Source: Scytonema sp. UIC 10036
GTDB lineage: Bacteria > Cyanobacteriota > Cyanobacteriia > Cyanobacteriales > Nostocaceae
Assembly (NCBI RefSeq): GCF_009725235.1
Contig: NZ_WJFC01000083.1
Coordinates: 1-54,959 of the forward strand
Direction: 5' to 3'
DNA: 54,959 nucleotides
The notes beneath the pieces are model-generated. The model worked only from the letters and a program-made list of their open reading frames with translations, was not told where the DNA came from and searched no databases. Below, piece by piece: positions 22,977 to 32,003 of this stretch. Position 1 is the first letter of the stretch, and every line of letters begins with the position of its first letter. The position numbers and the translations under genes are program-made.

Positions 22977-24008
22977 AATCCAGTCACTTGAAAAACAGTA
23001 TTGGTTATCTTTTCTCCCAATCCTAATTATGAAGGTCTGTGGGTGACGTCAGCCTGTAGCCTCTAAGGGGTTGTTGGTTTGATAACAAGGTACATTTCCA
23101 ATGTACTGTCTTACCTCTCAACTCAACAGCAAACCGTGGGTGGATTTCTGGAGTAGATAACCGAACAAGATGGGGATTGGCGATTGGGGACTGGGGACTT
23201 GGGATTGGATAGTTATCCTAAATCTACCTGTGGTTGTACATCCTACAGATACTTGTTCTTCACCAGTTATTTTTTTTACTTATTTTTTAAGATTCTAAAC
23301 TCTTGATTTGTAAGTAAGGTTGGCAATACCCACCTCCCGACTAACGCTGTCCCCTTGGGATGCTGTTGGTGAATGATAGGTCTGACCCCCCACTTCGTTC
23401 CCAGCCCGAGGCTGGGAATGCCTTTTCGGGAGGCTCCGCCTCCTGTAGCGATCTGTAAGGCGAGGCGGAGCCTCGCAGCCTGCATTCCCAGGTAGAACCT
23501 GGGAACGAGAGAGTACAGATGAGGGGTCTCCTATATAGTTATTCTAAATCGATCCAAGATTTTGGACTTCTTTAAGAAGTCAGAAATTTTACTAATAAAA
23601 ATAAAATTATTTCTTAATTTTTCTCAAAAATCTAATTAAGAAAGGTAGCTTTTTGGCATTTTGGCATCACATTTCAGTGGTATTCAGATATTCTAAGAAC
23701 AATAGCCAACCAGCGTAATTTCAACAGGAGTCGGCTGCTGTGTATTTTACAGTCACTGCTAAGTTTTTTGGTTCAAGCCCAAAAAGCAGTTATCCAGCAG
23801 CTAACACTCCGATATCAACTGAAGGTCAAGGGATAACTATGTACTCTCGAACTAATCCTTTAGATGGAATAGAATTTTCTCAGGAACCCACTAGACTAAT
23901 GGTAAGTTTGAGCTAAACGTTACCCAGCAAGCTAAAAATACATTTTTCAATTCTGTTGATAATATTTCGTTTTTCAGCTTTCCTGATGTTGAATTATTCA
24001 GATGTCTG
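22977..24008. other. Long noncoding region upstream of the glycosyltransferase gene
   Basis: About 1 kb without a supportable gene. It contains GGGGACTTGGG-type simple sequence near 23170-23200, a palindrome block at 23395-23506, an A/T-rich stretch near 23570-23650, and a possible 25-codon frame at 23839-23916 (starts MYSRTNPLDGIEF) that may be a leader or chance. The promoter of the glycosyltransferase gene should lie in the last 300 bases. Confidence 0.5.
23395..23506. repeat. Palindromic repeat block, sister of 21794-21936
   Basis: CGTTCCCAGCCCGAGGCTGGGAA, then GGAGGCTCCGCCTCC, GGCGAGGCGGAGCCTCGC and CATTCCCAGGTAGAACCTGGGAAC occur in the same order as in the block at 21.8 kb. Such elements are dispersed through filamentous cyanobacterial genomes and fold as strong hairpins in RNA. 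Confidence 0.75.
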
Positions 24009-25247
24009 ATGGAAAATATTTCACGAATAAGTGCTCCCGCTAGAACTAAAGCTGCATCTTACCCGGACATCCTGGTTATATCTCGTTCCTTTCAACCCCA
24101 AGAAGGAGGAATTGAGGAGTACATTTACAGTCGTTGTCTGCAAGATCCAGAACGAGTGATTGTTTTAGCCGCTAGTTCTAATGGGGATCGCTTGTTTGAT
24201 AAAGCTCAACGGTTTCCCATATATCGCTGGCCTATTTCCCGCTTGTGGTGTGGTAGTCTTTTGGGGAATCTAGTGCAAACTCTCCTCAATGTGCTCTGGG
24301 CGTTTGTACTAGCGATTAAACTCTACTTTCGCTATCACTACCGCTATATTGAATGGGGTCATGGCTACCATTTTCTTTCTCTGTTGCTCTTAAGCTACCT
24401 CCTCCCCGTTCGCTGTTTCATCTACCTACACGGTCAGGATATTCTTGGTCTATCACATCACCCTATATTGCGCCCTCTGTTTGAACTTACACTAAACCGA
24501 GTGCAAGGGATTGTGTGTAGCAGTTCGTGTACGCAAAATTTTTTGGCGACTCATTTTAATTTTAAGACACCTACCCATGCCATCAAGCCTGCTGTCAGAG
24601 GAGAAAAATTTGGTGTGACAACTCCAGATAGCGTCAGGGATTTACGCGCTAGCCTCCGCTCTGGGTATAAAATTCCAGAGACAGCAGTGGTTATTCTTTC
24701 AGTAGGACAGTTGACGAAGCGTAAAGGCTTTGACCGCGTTATTGAAAATTTGACACTCCTGCTAACTTGTGGGATTGACGTATACTACATCTTGTGCGGG
24801 CGGGGTTCTTATGAGTCTGAACTGAAATCTTTGGCACATCGCTTGCGGGTACAGGGGCGGGTTCATTTTCCTGGGTACGTTTCAGACCGAGAATTAACAA
24901 GTTATTATGCAGCTTGTGATATATTTGCAATGCTAAGTTTATGCGATAATAAGAAACTATCGAGTTTTGGTGGTGGCAGCATGGCTTGCTTGGAAGCAGG
25001 TTACTTTGGCAAGCCTGCGATCGCTTCTCATTTGGGAAGTGTCTCAGATATTATCTACCATGAAGACAATGGCATTCTCGTAGATCCCAACTCCGGATAC
25101 GAAGTTTTCCAAGCGTTTAAGCGTCTTTGTCAGGATCGGAACTTGCGCGAAGCATTGGGGCGCAGAGGGAAACAATTGGCAAGTCGGAAAACTTTAATGC
25201 GATCGCTCTATACTCCCGATTCCCAAGGATCGAGTTTTTTAACCTAG
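24009..25247 (+). CDS. Glycosyltransferase family 4 (GT-B)
   Basis: 412 aa. The N-terminal half opens DILVISRSFQPQEGGIEEYI, the acceptor-domain start typical of GT4. Membrane-facing hydrophobic segments lie at about 88-140. The donor domain has VVILSVGQLTKRKGFDRVIE, YYILCGRGSYESELKSLAH, VHFPGYVSDRELTSYYAAC and SMACLEAGYFGKPAIAS, whose Glu contacts the nucleotide-sugar phosphate (the E-x7-E region is partly kept). It should transfer a sugar from a nucleotide donor to a polysaccharide or lipid on the inner face of the membrane. No other polysaccharide genes are adjacent. Its stop overlaps the convergent thiS stop by four bases. Confidence 0.88.
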   Translation: MENISRISAPARTKAASYPDILVISRSFQPQEGGIEEYIYSRCLQDPERVIVLAASSNGDRLFDKAQRFPIYRWPISRLWCGSLLGNLVQTLLNVLWAFVLAIKLYFRYHYRYIEWGHGYHFLSLLLLSYLLPVRCFIYLHGQDILGLSHHPILRPLFELTLNRVQGIVCSSSCTQNFLATHFNFKTPTHAIKPAVRGEKFGVTTPDSVRDLRASLRSGYKIPETAVVILSVGQLTKRKGFDRVIENLTLLLTCGIDVYYILCGRGSYESELKSLAHRLRVQGRVHFPGYVSDRELTSYYAACDIFAMLSLCDNKKLSSFGGGSMACLEAGYFGKPAIASHLGSVSDIIYHEDNGILVDPNSGYEVFQAFKRLCQDRNLREALGRRGKQLASRKTLMRSLYTPDSQGSSFLT

Positions 25248-25468
25248 CCACCACCCACTATGGTGACGACCTCAATGCGATCGCCTTGTTGAATTTTCGT
25301 CTCCGACCAAAACTGTCGGTGTAAAATTTCACCGTTGTATTCTACGGCAACCAAACGGGGATTGAACCCCAATTGTTGGAGTAATTCTGGTAAAGCAGTT
25401 TGAGGTAGGCAATTGCGAGTTTCGCCATTCACCTGAAGTGTAATTGGATCAGATATAGGGCTTACCAT
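25244..25468 (-). CDS. thiS: Sulfur carrier protein ThiS
   Basis: 74 aa, the normal size. A ubiquitin-like fold beginning ITLQVNGETRNC, then LPELLQQLGF, VAVEYNGEILHRQFW, and ending EVVTIVGGG. The C-terminal Gly-Gly needed for adenylation and thiocarboxylate formation is present. It supplies sulfur for the thiazole ring of thiamine. It overlaps the 3' end of thiE by 20 bases on the same strand, so the two are coupled. Confidence 0.93.
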   Translation of the reverse strand: MVSPISDPITLQVNGETRNCLPQTALPELLQQLGFNPRLVAVEYNGEILHRQFWSETKIQQGDRIEVVTIVGGG

Positions 25469-26522
25469 GTTGTGGTCTCACACGATTTGTCAGTTGAGAG
25501 ATAAAAAATTGTGTCACCAGGGTGGGTTGTTCCGCTTGTATGAGACTGCGTACCACAGCCACGCGATTTGCTCCTGCATCAATAACGTCATTGATGTTGC
25601 TTGTATCGATCCCACCGATAGCAAACCACGGGATAGGACAATTTTTAGCAGCATAGCTGACGTATTCTAACCCAGCTGCTGCCTTGCCCTCCTTTGTAGG
25701 AGTTTCATAAACTGGTCCGACGCCGATGTAATCTGCACCATCAGCAATAGCTGCTTGCATTTCTTGTAAATTTGTGGTAGAACGACCTATCAAGCGGTGA
25801 GGACCGAGTAATTGACGGGCAACAGCAATAGGTAAATCCTGTTGTCCGAGATGCACGCCATCTGCATCTACTGCCAAAGCCAAATCCACTCGGTCATTGA
25901 TAATAAAAATAGCACCGTAGGAGCTACACAGCTGCCGCAATTTCTTGGCTTGCTCCAAAAGTTTAGTATCATCGGCTACTTTGTCGCGGTACTGCACCAG
26001 AGTCAATCCTCCTTTGAGAGCAGCTTCCACAGTTTCAAGCAACCGTTCGTTCGGGGAGGTGACTAGGTACAGATGCGATCGCAATAAAAGTTGTTGCCTC
26101 TCATATCCCATCAGACGACTTTCTAGGGTATAAATACGATAGCGCATCTGCTTAAAAGCTTTCCCCATATTGGGGTTATCAAGCTTGCCGTACTCTTCTA
26201 AAACCCTCAACGCTTCTTGCACCCGGCAAAAATTTGCTTGTAACAATGACTTAATGTCCGTGCGTTGTTCCTCTTGAGGGTGAGTCAGTTCCGTTCCGGG
26301 GTCATCAGGAGTATTTCGCGCCGCCCGCAATTCGGGGGTGTGCCAGCTTGCCAATTCTTGTCGCTCTTTCTTACATTCCCCAACCAGTTGGGCGCTATTC
26401 AAGCCAAACCGACACCATTCCTCAATGATACGCAATCCCTCGCGAGCTCGATCCAGATTGGCATCCAGTATCCGGTAAACAACCTGCTGAATATGTTCCT
26501 TTTGGTTATGGGCTTCGACCAT
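25449..26522 (-). CDS. thiE: ThiD2-ThiE fusion, thiamine-phosphate synthase
   Basis: About 357 aa from the ATG at 26522, preferred because the conserved region begins soon after it; an ATG at 26570 would add 16 unremarkable residues. The N-terminal 130 residues (VYRILDANLDRAREGLRIIE; FCRVQEALRVLEEYGKL) are the ThiD2 domain fused to ThiE in cyanobacteria and linked to HMP-phosphate kinase activity. The C-terminal TIM barrel is ThiE: LVQYRDKVADDTKLL, FIINDRVDLALAVDADGVHL with GQQDLP, LIGRSTTNLQEM, DYIGVGPVYETPTKEG and IPWFAIGGIDTSN. All phosphate-binding and catalytic segments are intact. It joins HMP-PP and thiazole phosphate to thiamine phosphate, with thiS directly downstream. Confidence 0.93.
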   Translation of the reverse strand: MVEAHNQKEHIQQVVYRILDANLDRAREGLRIIEEWCRFGLNSAQLVGECKKERQELASWHTPELRAARNTPDDPGTELTHPQEEQRTDIKSLLQANFCRVQEALRVLEEYGKLDNPNMGKAFKQMRYRIYTLESRLMGYERQQLLLRSHLYLVTSPNERLLETVEAALKGGLTLVQYRDKVADDTKLLEQAKKLRQLCSSYGAIFIINDRVDLALAVDADGVHLGQQDLPIAVARQLLGPHRLIGRSTTNLQEMQAAIADGADYIGVGPVYETPTKEGKAAAGLEYVSYAAKNCPIPWFAIGGIDTSNINDVIDAGANRVAVVRSLIQAEQPTLVTQFFISQLTNRVRPQHGKPYI

Positions 26523-26720
26523 TACAACAACCCCATTCGTGCTTTCATCGTAACAGCCAGCCTCTTTCATATTCGTAATATTCTTTGTATTTCAATAAGT
26601 TCTTTCTTAAATTACTTTGTATCAACAATCCCCATTTGGTCAACATACGAGTAACATTATGGTCATACTTACGTCTAAAGAAGTATATAAAGTGCTAGTT
26701 AGTCAAAGGAGTTTGTAAAA

Positions 26721-28709
26721 GTGAATTGCCTCCACGTTATGACAAAGCCTTCTTGGACATATACTTTACCAGCAAGATTAATGACTGAGAAACTCAAGTC
26801 AAATTCTTTTATTCATGTATCAATGATGTCAGTGCTTCGTTCTTCAATTTTATTATGTGCCGTTAGCATAGGAGTGGCATTTACAGGATTGCTAGATGCA
26901 AGCCGAAATGCTGCTCTTGCTCAGCTACCCCCCACCGAAATTCGGAATGGAGGACAACCCGGTGTCAGAACAATGTCTCAGGTAAATGTACTCTTTGTCA
27001 ACCCAAGTATCGGAGATGACAAAGTAGGAAACGGAGGTGAAAACACTCCTTTCAAAACAATTACTCAAGCACTACAAGTCGCCAGTTCCAATACGGTTAT
27101 TATGCTCTCAAAGGGAACCTACAGCGTTGAAACAGGAGAAAAATTTCCTTTAGTTCTTAAACCAAATGTATCAATTCAAGGGGACAATCGTAGCAAAGGT
27201 CGTGGTATTGTAATTACCGGAGGAGGCAGTTACCTCAGCCGTACCTTTGGAGGTCAAAACGTCACTATTGTGGGTGCAAACCAAGCAAGCTTGACTGGAG
27301 TGACTCTCAGCAATCCCAATCCACGCGGTTATGGTTTGTGGATTGAATATAGTAACCCGTTAATTATAGAAAATACTTTTACTGGCAGTACCCAAGATGG
27401 GATTATAGTCACAGGCAACAGTGCGCCTGTTATTCGTAATAATTTCTTTTATGAAAATGGAGCAAACGGAATCACAATTTCTGGTTCCTCCCGTCCAGAA
27501 GTACGAGAAAACGTATTTCAACAAACAGGTTTTGGCATTAACATTGCTCAAAATTCTCAGCCAGTTATAGTGGGTAACCAGATTCAGTACAATAGAGTTG
27601 GCGTAATCGTACAAGCTAAGGCTCGTCCCCTATTGCGAAATAATCTCATTCAGGGTAGCAAAGAAGATGGATTGGTTGCTCTTGCCTTGGCAGTCCCCAA
27701 TCTGGGAAGCGCTTCCGAACCTGGAAGGAATGAGTTTCGCAACAACACCCGCTACGACATCAATGCCAGTGCTGCCAAAGAAACTTTTCCCGCTTTTGGT
27801 AACAAAATAACTCAAACCCGTGTTGCAGGTAAAGTTGATTTGACAGGTAATGTCGCGATCGCAGATGCAACCACACTGAGTCTTGGAGGAGAAGCAAATT
27901 ATACAGAAACTAGATCTATTTCCTCTGTCCCTGCGTCACCACCTCCCCCTCTCTCTCCCTATACATCTTCCCGCAGTACTCCCAGACAAATCAACAATCA
28001 AGTTCTACCATCATCGCCAGAGAATTTTCCACTTTCGGCATCCCCTGTAAACAGACAACCCTTACCTAGAAGCATGAGCACATTCCCACCTAATGTACAG
28101 ACAGGATATCGAGGGCAACCTTTACCCACTAGAACAATCTTGCGTCAACCAGCACCTTTCCCCAGCCGTACAACTCAACCACCAGTCAATAGTTTTTCAG
28201 AAGCTCCACAATCAAACTATAGGCGAATTTCTCCCGATACTATCGAGTTTGTTGCCCCCCAGGCAGATTTCCAAGAGTCAAATACTATACTTGCACCCGC
28301 ACCAGTGCAAAGAGCAAGATCTCAAGCAGCATCAATGCCCGGTTTAGAAGCAGCCCCTGTCGGCGAGTCAGCCCTTCTACCAGTTCCCAATGCTAATATT
28401 CCTATCGGTAACAGTCGCGGTAGGCGAAAAGCACAACCTCAAAACTCTTCAGCAACAGCTTACAACCCAGCATTGGCATCCCCTGCCCGAGAAGGTCAAA
28501 TTAATTTACGTTACCGAGTTATTGTTGAGATACAGAATGGGAAAGACCAAGAACTAGTAAGATTTCTCGCACCAGGTGCTTTTCGGACTCTCTGGCGGGG
28601 ACGTGATGTTATGCAAGCGGGCATTTTCAGCACTCGTTACAACGCCGATAGTATGGTGAAAATATTTAACAACAATGGTTTAAGAGCCTCTGTTGAGCCG
28701 ATAAATTAG
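26721..28709 (+). CDS. DUF1565 right-handed beta-helix protein with C-terminal SPOR-like domain
   Basis: 662 aa, GTG start at 26721 supported by GGAG nine bases upstream. A signal helix lies at about 36-62 (LRSSILLCAVSIGVAFTGLL, ALA cleavage). About 90-360 is a DUF1565/NosD-like beta-helix: VNPSIGDDKVGNGGENTPFK, TITQALQVA, then short repeats of the NSAPVIRNNFF / QNSQPVIVGNQI type. A Pro/Ser/Arg-rich, probably disordered linker covers about 395-590. The last 70 residues (RYRVIVEIQNGKDQELVRFL; AGIFSTRYNADSMVKIF) resemble a SPOR fold, which binds peptidoglycan at septa. It is probably a periplasmic or outer wall protein. Its last 44 bases overlap the convergent NB-ARC gene. Confidence 0.88.
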   Translation: MNCLHVMTKPSWTYTLPARLMTEKLKSNSFIHVSMMSVLRSSILLCAVSIGVAFTGLLDASRNAALAQLPPTEIRNGGQPGVRTMSQVNVLFVNPSIGDDKVGNGGENTPFKTITQALQVASSNTVIMLSKGTYSVETGEKFPLVLKPNVSIQGDNRSKGRGIVITGGGSYLSRTFGGQNVTIVGANQASLTGVTLSNPNPRGYGLWIEYSNPLIIENTFTGSTQDGIIVTGNSAPVIRNNFFYENGANGITISGSSRPEVRENVFQQTGFGINIAQNSQPVIVGNQIQYNRVGVIVQAKARPLLRNNLIQGSKEDGLVALALAVPNLGSASEPGRNEFRNNTRYDINASAAKETFPAFGNKITQTRVAGKVDLTGNVAIADATTLSLGGEANYTETRSISSVPASPPPPLSPYTSSRSTPRQINNQVLPSSPENFPLSASPVNRQPLPRSMSTFPPNVQTGYRGQPLPTRTILRQPAPFPSRTTQPPVNSFSEAPQSNYRRISPDTIEFVAPQADFQESNTILAPAPVQRARSQAASMPGLEAAPVGESALLPVPNANIPIGNSRGRRKAQPQNSSATAYNPALASPAREGQINLRYRVIVEIQNGKDQELVRFLAPGAFRTLWRGRDVMQAGIFSTRYNADSMVKIFNNNGLRASVEPIN

Positions 28710-30174
28710 GGGGTAGGGAATAGGGGGTAGGGTTGTGTTGAGTGTTTCCTTCTCGTTCTCCATGTGGCAATTCTTGAATTTCTTGGGATATTTTCTCAAT
28801 GATTTGAGTAATAGCGTACTCCATTACAACGGGTTGCTGAGTAAAGCCACCAGCCGTTTTTTCGATAAAAGAGCGTCTTTGCAAAGATGACAGGGATTCT
28901 AGCAATTCACGAGGGGGAACATGAGTCACAAAATCTGTTTGCAAGTTCGATAAGGAAACAGGTTCGCGATTGATGGCAATCCAAAACATAATATCCCGTT
29001 CTAAGGAGGAGAGGCGATGGAATTGTTGGTCGAGTAAATCGCGAATATCATCGAAGATGAAGATACCCTGTTGGGAGATTTCTAGAAACTGGGAAATGCT
29101 ACCATCAAAAAAATCGCGGATAGAAGAGGCGACTATTTTCAGAGCCAGGGGATTGCCACCATAGCGCGAAATTAGGGCTTGCCATTGGGTATCAGAGCCT
29201 GTAAATTTTCCTTTAGCATGAAATAATTCTCGCCCTTCTGTTTCTGGTAAACCGGAAAGTTGTAAAGATCGCACGGGTAGATTATCCCCTTCATACTTTG
29301 CCAGTCCTTGGGGTTTTTCCCGTGAAGTGAGAATCAAACAACTTTGATGCAAAGTTTCTGCCACACATCGCAACAGTTCTCCGTATCCTTCGTATCCTAC
29401 CCGATAACGACCCGTGCGATCGCCAGGAAGTAAAATGGATTCAGCATTATCTAGAATCAGCAGACAATGGGAAGAACGTAAATATTTTAGTAACAGCAAG
29501 ATTCTGCTACTGACGCCATTTGGCAAATTCGTTTCTTGTTGTTCGGATAAAAATTGAATCAGTTCAGTCAAAATATCTTCTGGTGGGGGTGCATTGCGAA
29601 GACTGCGCCAAATGACACGCCTCGTATCCTGCATCTCTGAGATTTGTTGCGCTAACTTGACACACAGTGTCGTTTTGCCAATCCCACCCATACCCAGCAA
29701 CGTTATCAAGCGGCAATTTTCTTGCACAACCCAGTGCTTGACAGTATTTAATTCTTCTTCACGACCATAAAAAGTTGATACGTCAGGTGCTTCACCCCAA
29801 TCTGCGTTAAGTGGAGGAGATGGGGAGATGGGGAGATGGGGAGATGGGGGGCTTTGGGGAGAAAAAATGGTTTCTCGGTTGCTAGGTTTTGTTCTATCTT
29901 TTACCTTCTTTTCGGCAACTTCTTCCCAACTCAGCCCCAGTACCTGGCAATAAGCCTTAAATGCTTCGGCATTAATTGGGTGTTTTCCTGCTAAAAATCT
30001 TTTCCAAGTTCCTTCAGAAATACCCACAGCTAGTACTCCCTGTTCTTTCCAATTCGTTCCCAAAATTAGACTAGCTGCTTCCATCCACCTGAAATCATCC
30101 ACAGACCAACCTTTTTGACTTCTCGCTTGCTTGATTTTTACCAGTCCTTGTTGAGAAGCATTTAATGTAGCCAT
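28666..30174 (-). CDS. NB-ARC (STAND) ATPase, apparently lacking its C-terminal sensor
   Basis: 502 aa. The N-terminal 95 residues form the helix-turn-helix-like domain typical of cyanobacterial NB-ARC proteins (WKEQGVLAVGISEGTWKRFL; EAFKAYCQVLGLSWEEVAE). A low-complexity Pro/Ser linker follows. The STAND ATPase starts at FYGREEEL with P-loop LLGMGGIGKTTLCVKLA, Walker B HCLLILDNAES, LTSREKPQ, and GGNPLALKIVASSI (GxP). A winged helix (LSNLQTDFVTHVPPRELLE) ends at VVMEYAITQIIEKI. Family members usually continue for hundreds of residues with WD40, pentapeptide or other repeats. Here the reading frame runs into unrelated polar sequence and a stop inside the neighbouring gene, so the sensor seems lost. 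Function as a switch is doubtful. Confidence 0.85.
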   Translation of the reverse strand: MATLNASQQGLVKIKQARSQKGWSVDDFRWMEAASLILGTNWKEQGVLAVGISEGTWKRFLAGKHPINAEAFKAYCQVLGLSWEEVAEKKVKDRTKPSNRETIFSPQSPPSPHLPISPSPPLNADWGEAPDVSTFYGREEELNTVKHWVVQENCRLITLLGMGGIGKTTLCVKLAQQISEMQDTRRVIWRSLRNAPPPEDILTELIQFLSEQQETNLPNGVSSRILLLLKYLRSSHCLLILDNAESILLPGDRTGRYRVGYEGYGELLRCVAETLHQSCLILTSREKPQGLAKYEGDNLPVRSLQLSGLPETEGRELFHAKGKFTGSDTQWQALISRYGGNPLALKIVASSIRDFFDGSISQFLEISQQGIFIFDDIRDLLDQQFHRLSSLERDIMFWIAINREPVSLSNLQTDFVTHVPPRELLESLSSLQRRSFIEKTAGGFTQQPVVMEYAITQIIEKISQEIQELPHGEREGNTQHNPTPYSLPPNLSAQQRLLNHCC

Positions 30175-30431
30175 GTTTTGATTGGGGATTGGGTAACGTT
30201 GATAGGTTTTCCTTACAAATCTATCTCTATAGATAGAAATATCAAAATTTCTATGCTTAGCGCAATATCACAGGCACATACTATTGCCAAGATCAATTTC
30301 AGTCAGCGCAATGAAACCAAAACTGATCTTGGAGAATTTAAGCTAAGTCATTAAATATGTAGATAAGTAAAGATTTTTATCAAGTCAAGGCATCGCAATA
30401 CCATTATATTTATTATCATTTTTATTGAAAT

Positions 30432-31331
30432 ATGGATTTTCATCCTGGAGAAATCGCAATCCAAAATAAAGCAGGAGTTCGCGAAGAGGCACAACGTTTG
30501 TGTCAGACGATTAGCAATATCATCAAGCCAGCAGCTCAAGAGTTTCTCAAGAATCAACAACTAGCAGTTGCAAGTACAGTAGATGCTAACGGAAGGGTTT
30601 GGGCTTCGTTATTAACAGGGGATTCAGGTTTTGTTCGAGTCTTAAGCGAACATACAATAGAGATTCATCCTACTTTTTTACCGAGAGATTTACTCAGCCA
30701 GAACCTTGCTAGTCATAATACCATTGGTTTGCTAGTCATTGATTTAGCAAACCGCAGGCGCTTGCGTCTCAATGGCAGAGCGAATTTACAATCAGATGGT
30801 AAAATTAAAGTTGAACTTAAACAGGTTTTTTTTAACTGTCCAAAATATATCCAATTGCGTTATATAGAAACCGAATTCACACCGTCACTCAAACAACCAG
30901 AAATATTCACGAGAGATGCCCTTAGCCAAACTGATGAAAGTTGGATAGCTCAAGCTGATACATTTTTTATTGCTAGCTGTCATCCAGAATTTGGCACTGA
31001 TGCTTCTCATCGTGGTGGTTTTCCGGGGTTTGTGCAAGTCATAAATAGCCACAAATTGGTATTTCCCGATTATGCAGGAAATAATATGTTTCAAACCTTT
31101 GGCAATTTACTTGTAAATCCTCATGCAGGGTTACTGTTTGTCAATTTTGAAAGCGGTGATACACTGCAATTGACAGGGCAAGCAAAGGTGATTTGGGATG
31201 CTGAGAAATTAATTGAGTTTGCTGGAGCGCAACGTTTGGTGGAGTTTGATATCGAGCAAGTGGTGGAAAGTAAAAATGCTTGCCCTCTCCGTTGGCGGTT
31301 TGGGGAATATTCACCCTTGAATCCGGGTTAA
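30432..31331 (+). CDS. Pyridoxamine-5'-phosphate-oxidase-like FMN-binding protein
   Basis: 299 aa. Two split-barrel halves are visible: FLKNQQLAVASTVDANGRVW with ASLLTGDSGFVRV, and TFFIASCHPEFGTDASHRGG with FPGFVQV, then NMFQTFGNLLVNPHAGLLFV, NFESGDTLQLTGQAKVIWD. These are the strands and loops of the PNPOx/general-stress FMN-binding superfamily. Members bind FMN, F420 or haem and act as oxidoreductases; the substrate is not deducible. It is a single gene, divergent from the NB-ARC gene with 257 bases between, and followed by the palindromes at 31462. Confidence 0.85.
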   Translation: MDFHPGEIAIQNKAGVREEAQRLCQTISNIIKPAAQEFLKNQQLAVASTVDANGRVWASLLTGDSGFVRVLSEHTIEIHPTFLPRDLLSQNLASHNTIGLLVIDLANRRRLRLNGRANLQSDGKIKVELKQVFFNCPKYIQLRYIETEFTPSLKQPEIFTRDALSQTDESWIAQADTFFIASCHPEFGTDASHRGGFPGFVQVINSHKLVFPDYAGNNMFQTFGNLLVNPHAGLLFVNFESGDTLQLTGQAKVIWDAEKLIEFAGAQRLVEFDIEQVVESKNACPLRWRFGEYSPLNPG

Positions 31332-31461
31332 GATTTAAGACTATATGTATTACATAAAATATTATTTTTGTCAAGACCAGTTTTCCAAGTCCGTCTTCGC
31401 TGAAAAACTGATCTTTCATTGGGTTACGCGATCGCCTAATTGTAGAAAAGATGAAGTAGCT

Positions 31462-31494
31462 AGGAGATATCTCCTGCTGTCAGGAAAATCCTGA
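31462..31494. promoter_or_regulatory. Two adjacent perfect palindromes before the ParA/AAA cassette
   Basis: AGGAGATATCTCCT (31462-31475) is a 14-base perfect palindrome. Four bases later comes TCAGGAAAATCCTGA (31480-31494), a 6-bp stem with a three-base loop. They lie 20 to 52 bases before the start at 31514 and share the half-site AGGA. There is no T-run after them, so an operator or 5' mRNA structure is likelier than a terminator. Confidence 0.5.
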
Positions 31495-31513
31495 GATTGA
31501 TGTGGAGTACATT

Positions 31514-31930
31514 ATGTCCCAATATTCTCGCGATGACTGTATCGAAGCAGTCCCCTTTGGTATGGAGATAAGCACCAAAATTGTGAATTTCGCTGCTTTC
31601 GTGAATGCAGCAAGCAGTATCTTTACGCCTTTTCCTTTTAGAAGAACCAGGAAGCAGTTTAGGAAGAATAGAGTCAAAGCAAAGTCTAAGTCTTGGTTAC
31701 AGAGTACTGAAGAGGATTTAAGGGCAGAAATTAAAGCTTTAAAGCAGGAAAAAGCTGAATTAGAAAGCCTACTGAAAAGGCAGGAAGAAGCAAGGAAACT
31801 CCAAATCCAGGAGATACAAATCGAGATTGATTTAAATAAACTTGTACACCAGGTTGCGGAAATTACTCAGACAGATTATTTTCAAAAATTGCAAGCAGAA
31901 GTTGAATATTTGCGGAATGCCGATCGCTAG
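31514..31930 (+). CDS. Coiled-coil hypothetical protein of the ParA/AAA_35 cassette
   Basis: 138 aa from ATG 31514, which has GGAG six bases upstream; a GTG at 31502 would add four residues. Residues about 17-45 are mildly hydrophobic (MEISTKIVNFAAFVNAASSIF), then comes a very basic patch (RRTRKQFRKNRVKAKSKS), then a coiled coil to the end (EEDLRAEIKALKQEKAELES; RKLQIQEIQIEIDLNKLVHQ). No family is recognised. It is 73 bases before the ParA-like gene on the same strand, so probably in one operon. Confidence 0.65.
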   Translation: MSQYSRDDCIEAVPFGMEISTKIVNFAAFVNAASSIFTPFPFRRTRKQFRKNRVKAKSKSWLQSTEEDLRAEIKALKQEKAELESLLKRQEEARKLQIQEIQIEIDLNKLVHQVAEITQTDYFQKLQAEVEYLRNADR

Positions 31931-32003
31931 TGCATAACGGCTCTTCCGTACTTGCCAAGATAAAAAAGATTTAGAATTACCATAGGTTAAAACTATAAAT
32001 ATA

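Noticed and set aside
23276..23485. 69-codon minus-strand frame
   Set aside because: Lies across the palindromic repeat block and reads through it; composition is that of the repeat.
23839..23916. 25-codon frame upstream of the glycosyltransferase gene
   Set aside because: Too short and without a recognised motif to call; a leader peptide remains possible.
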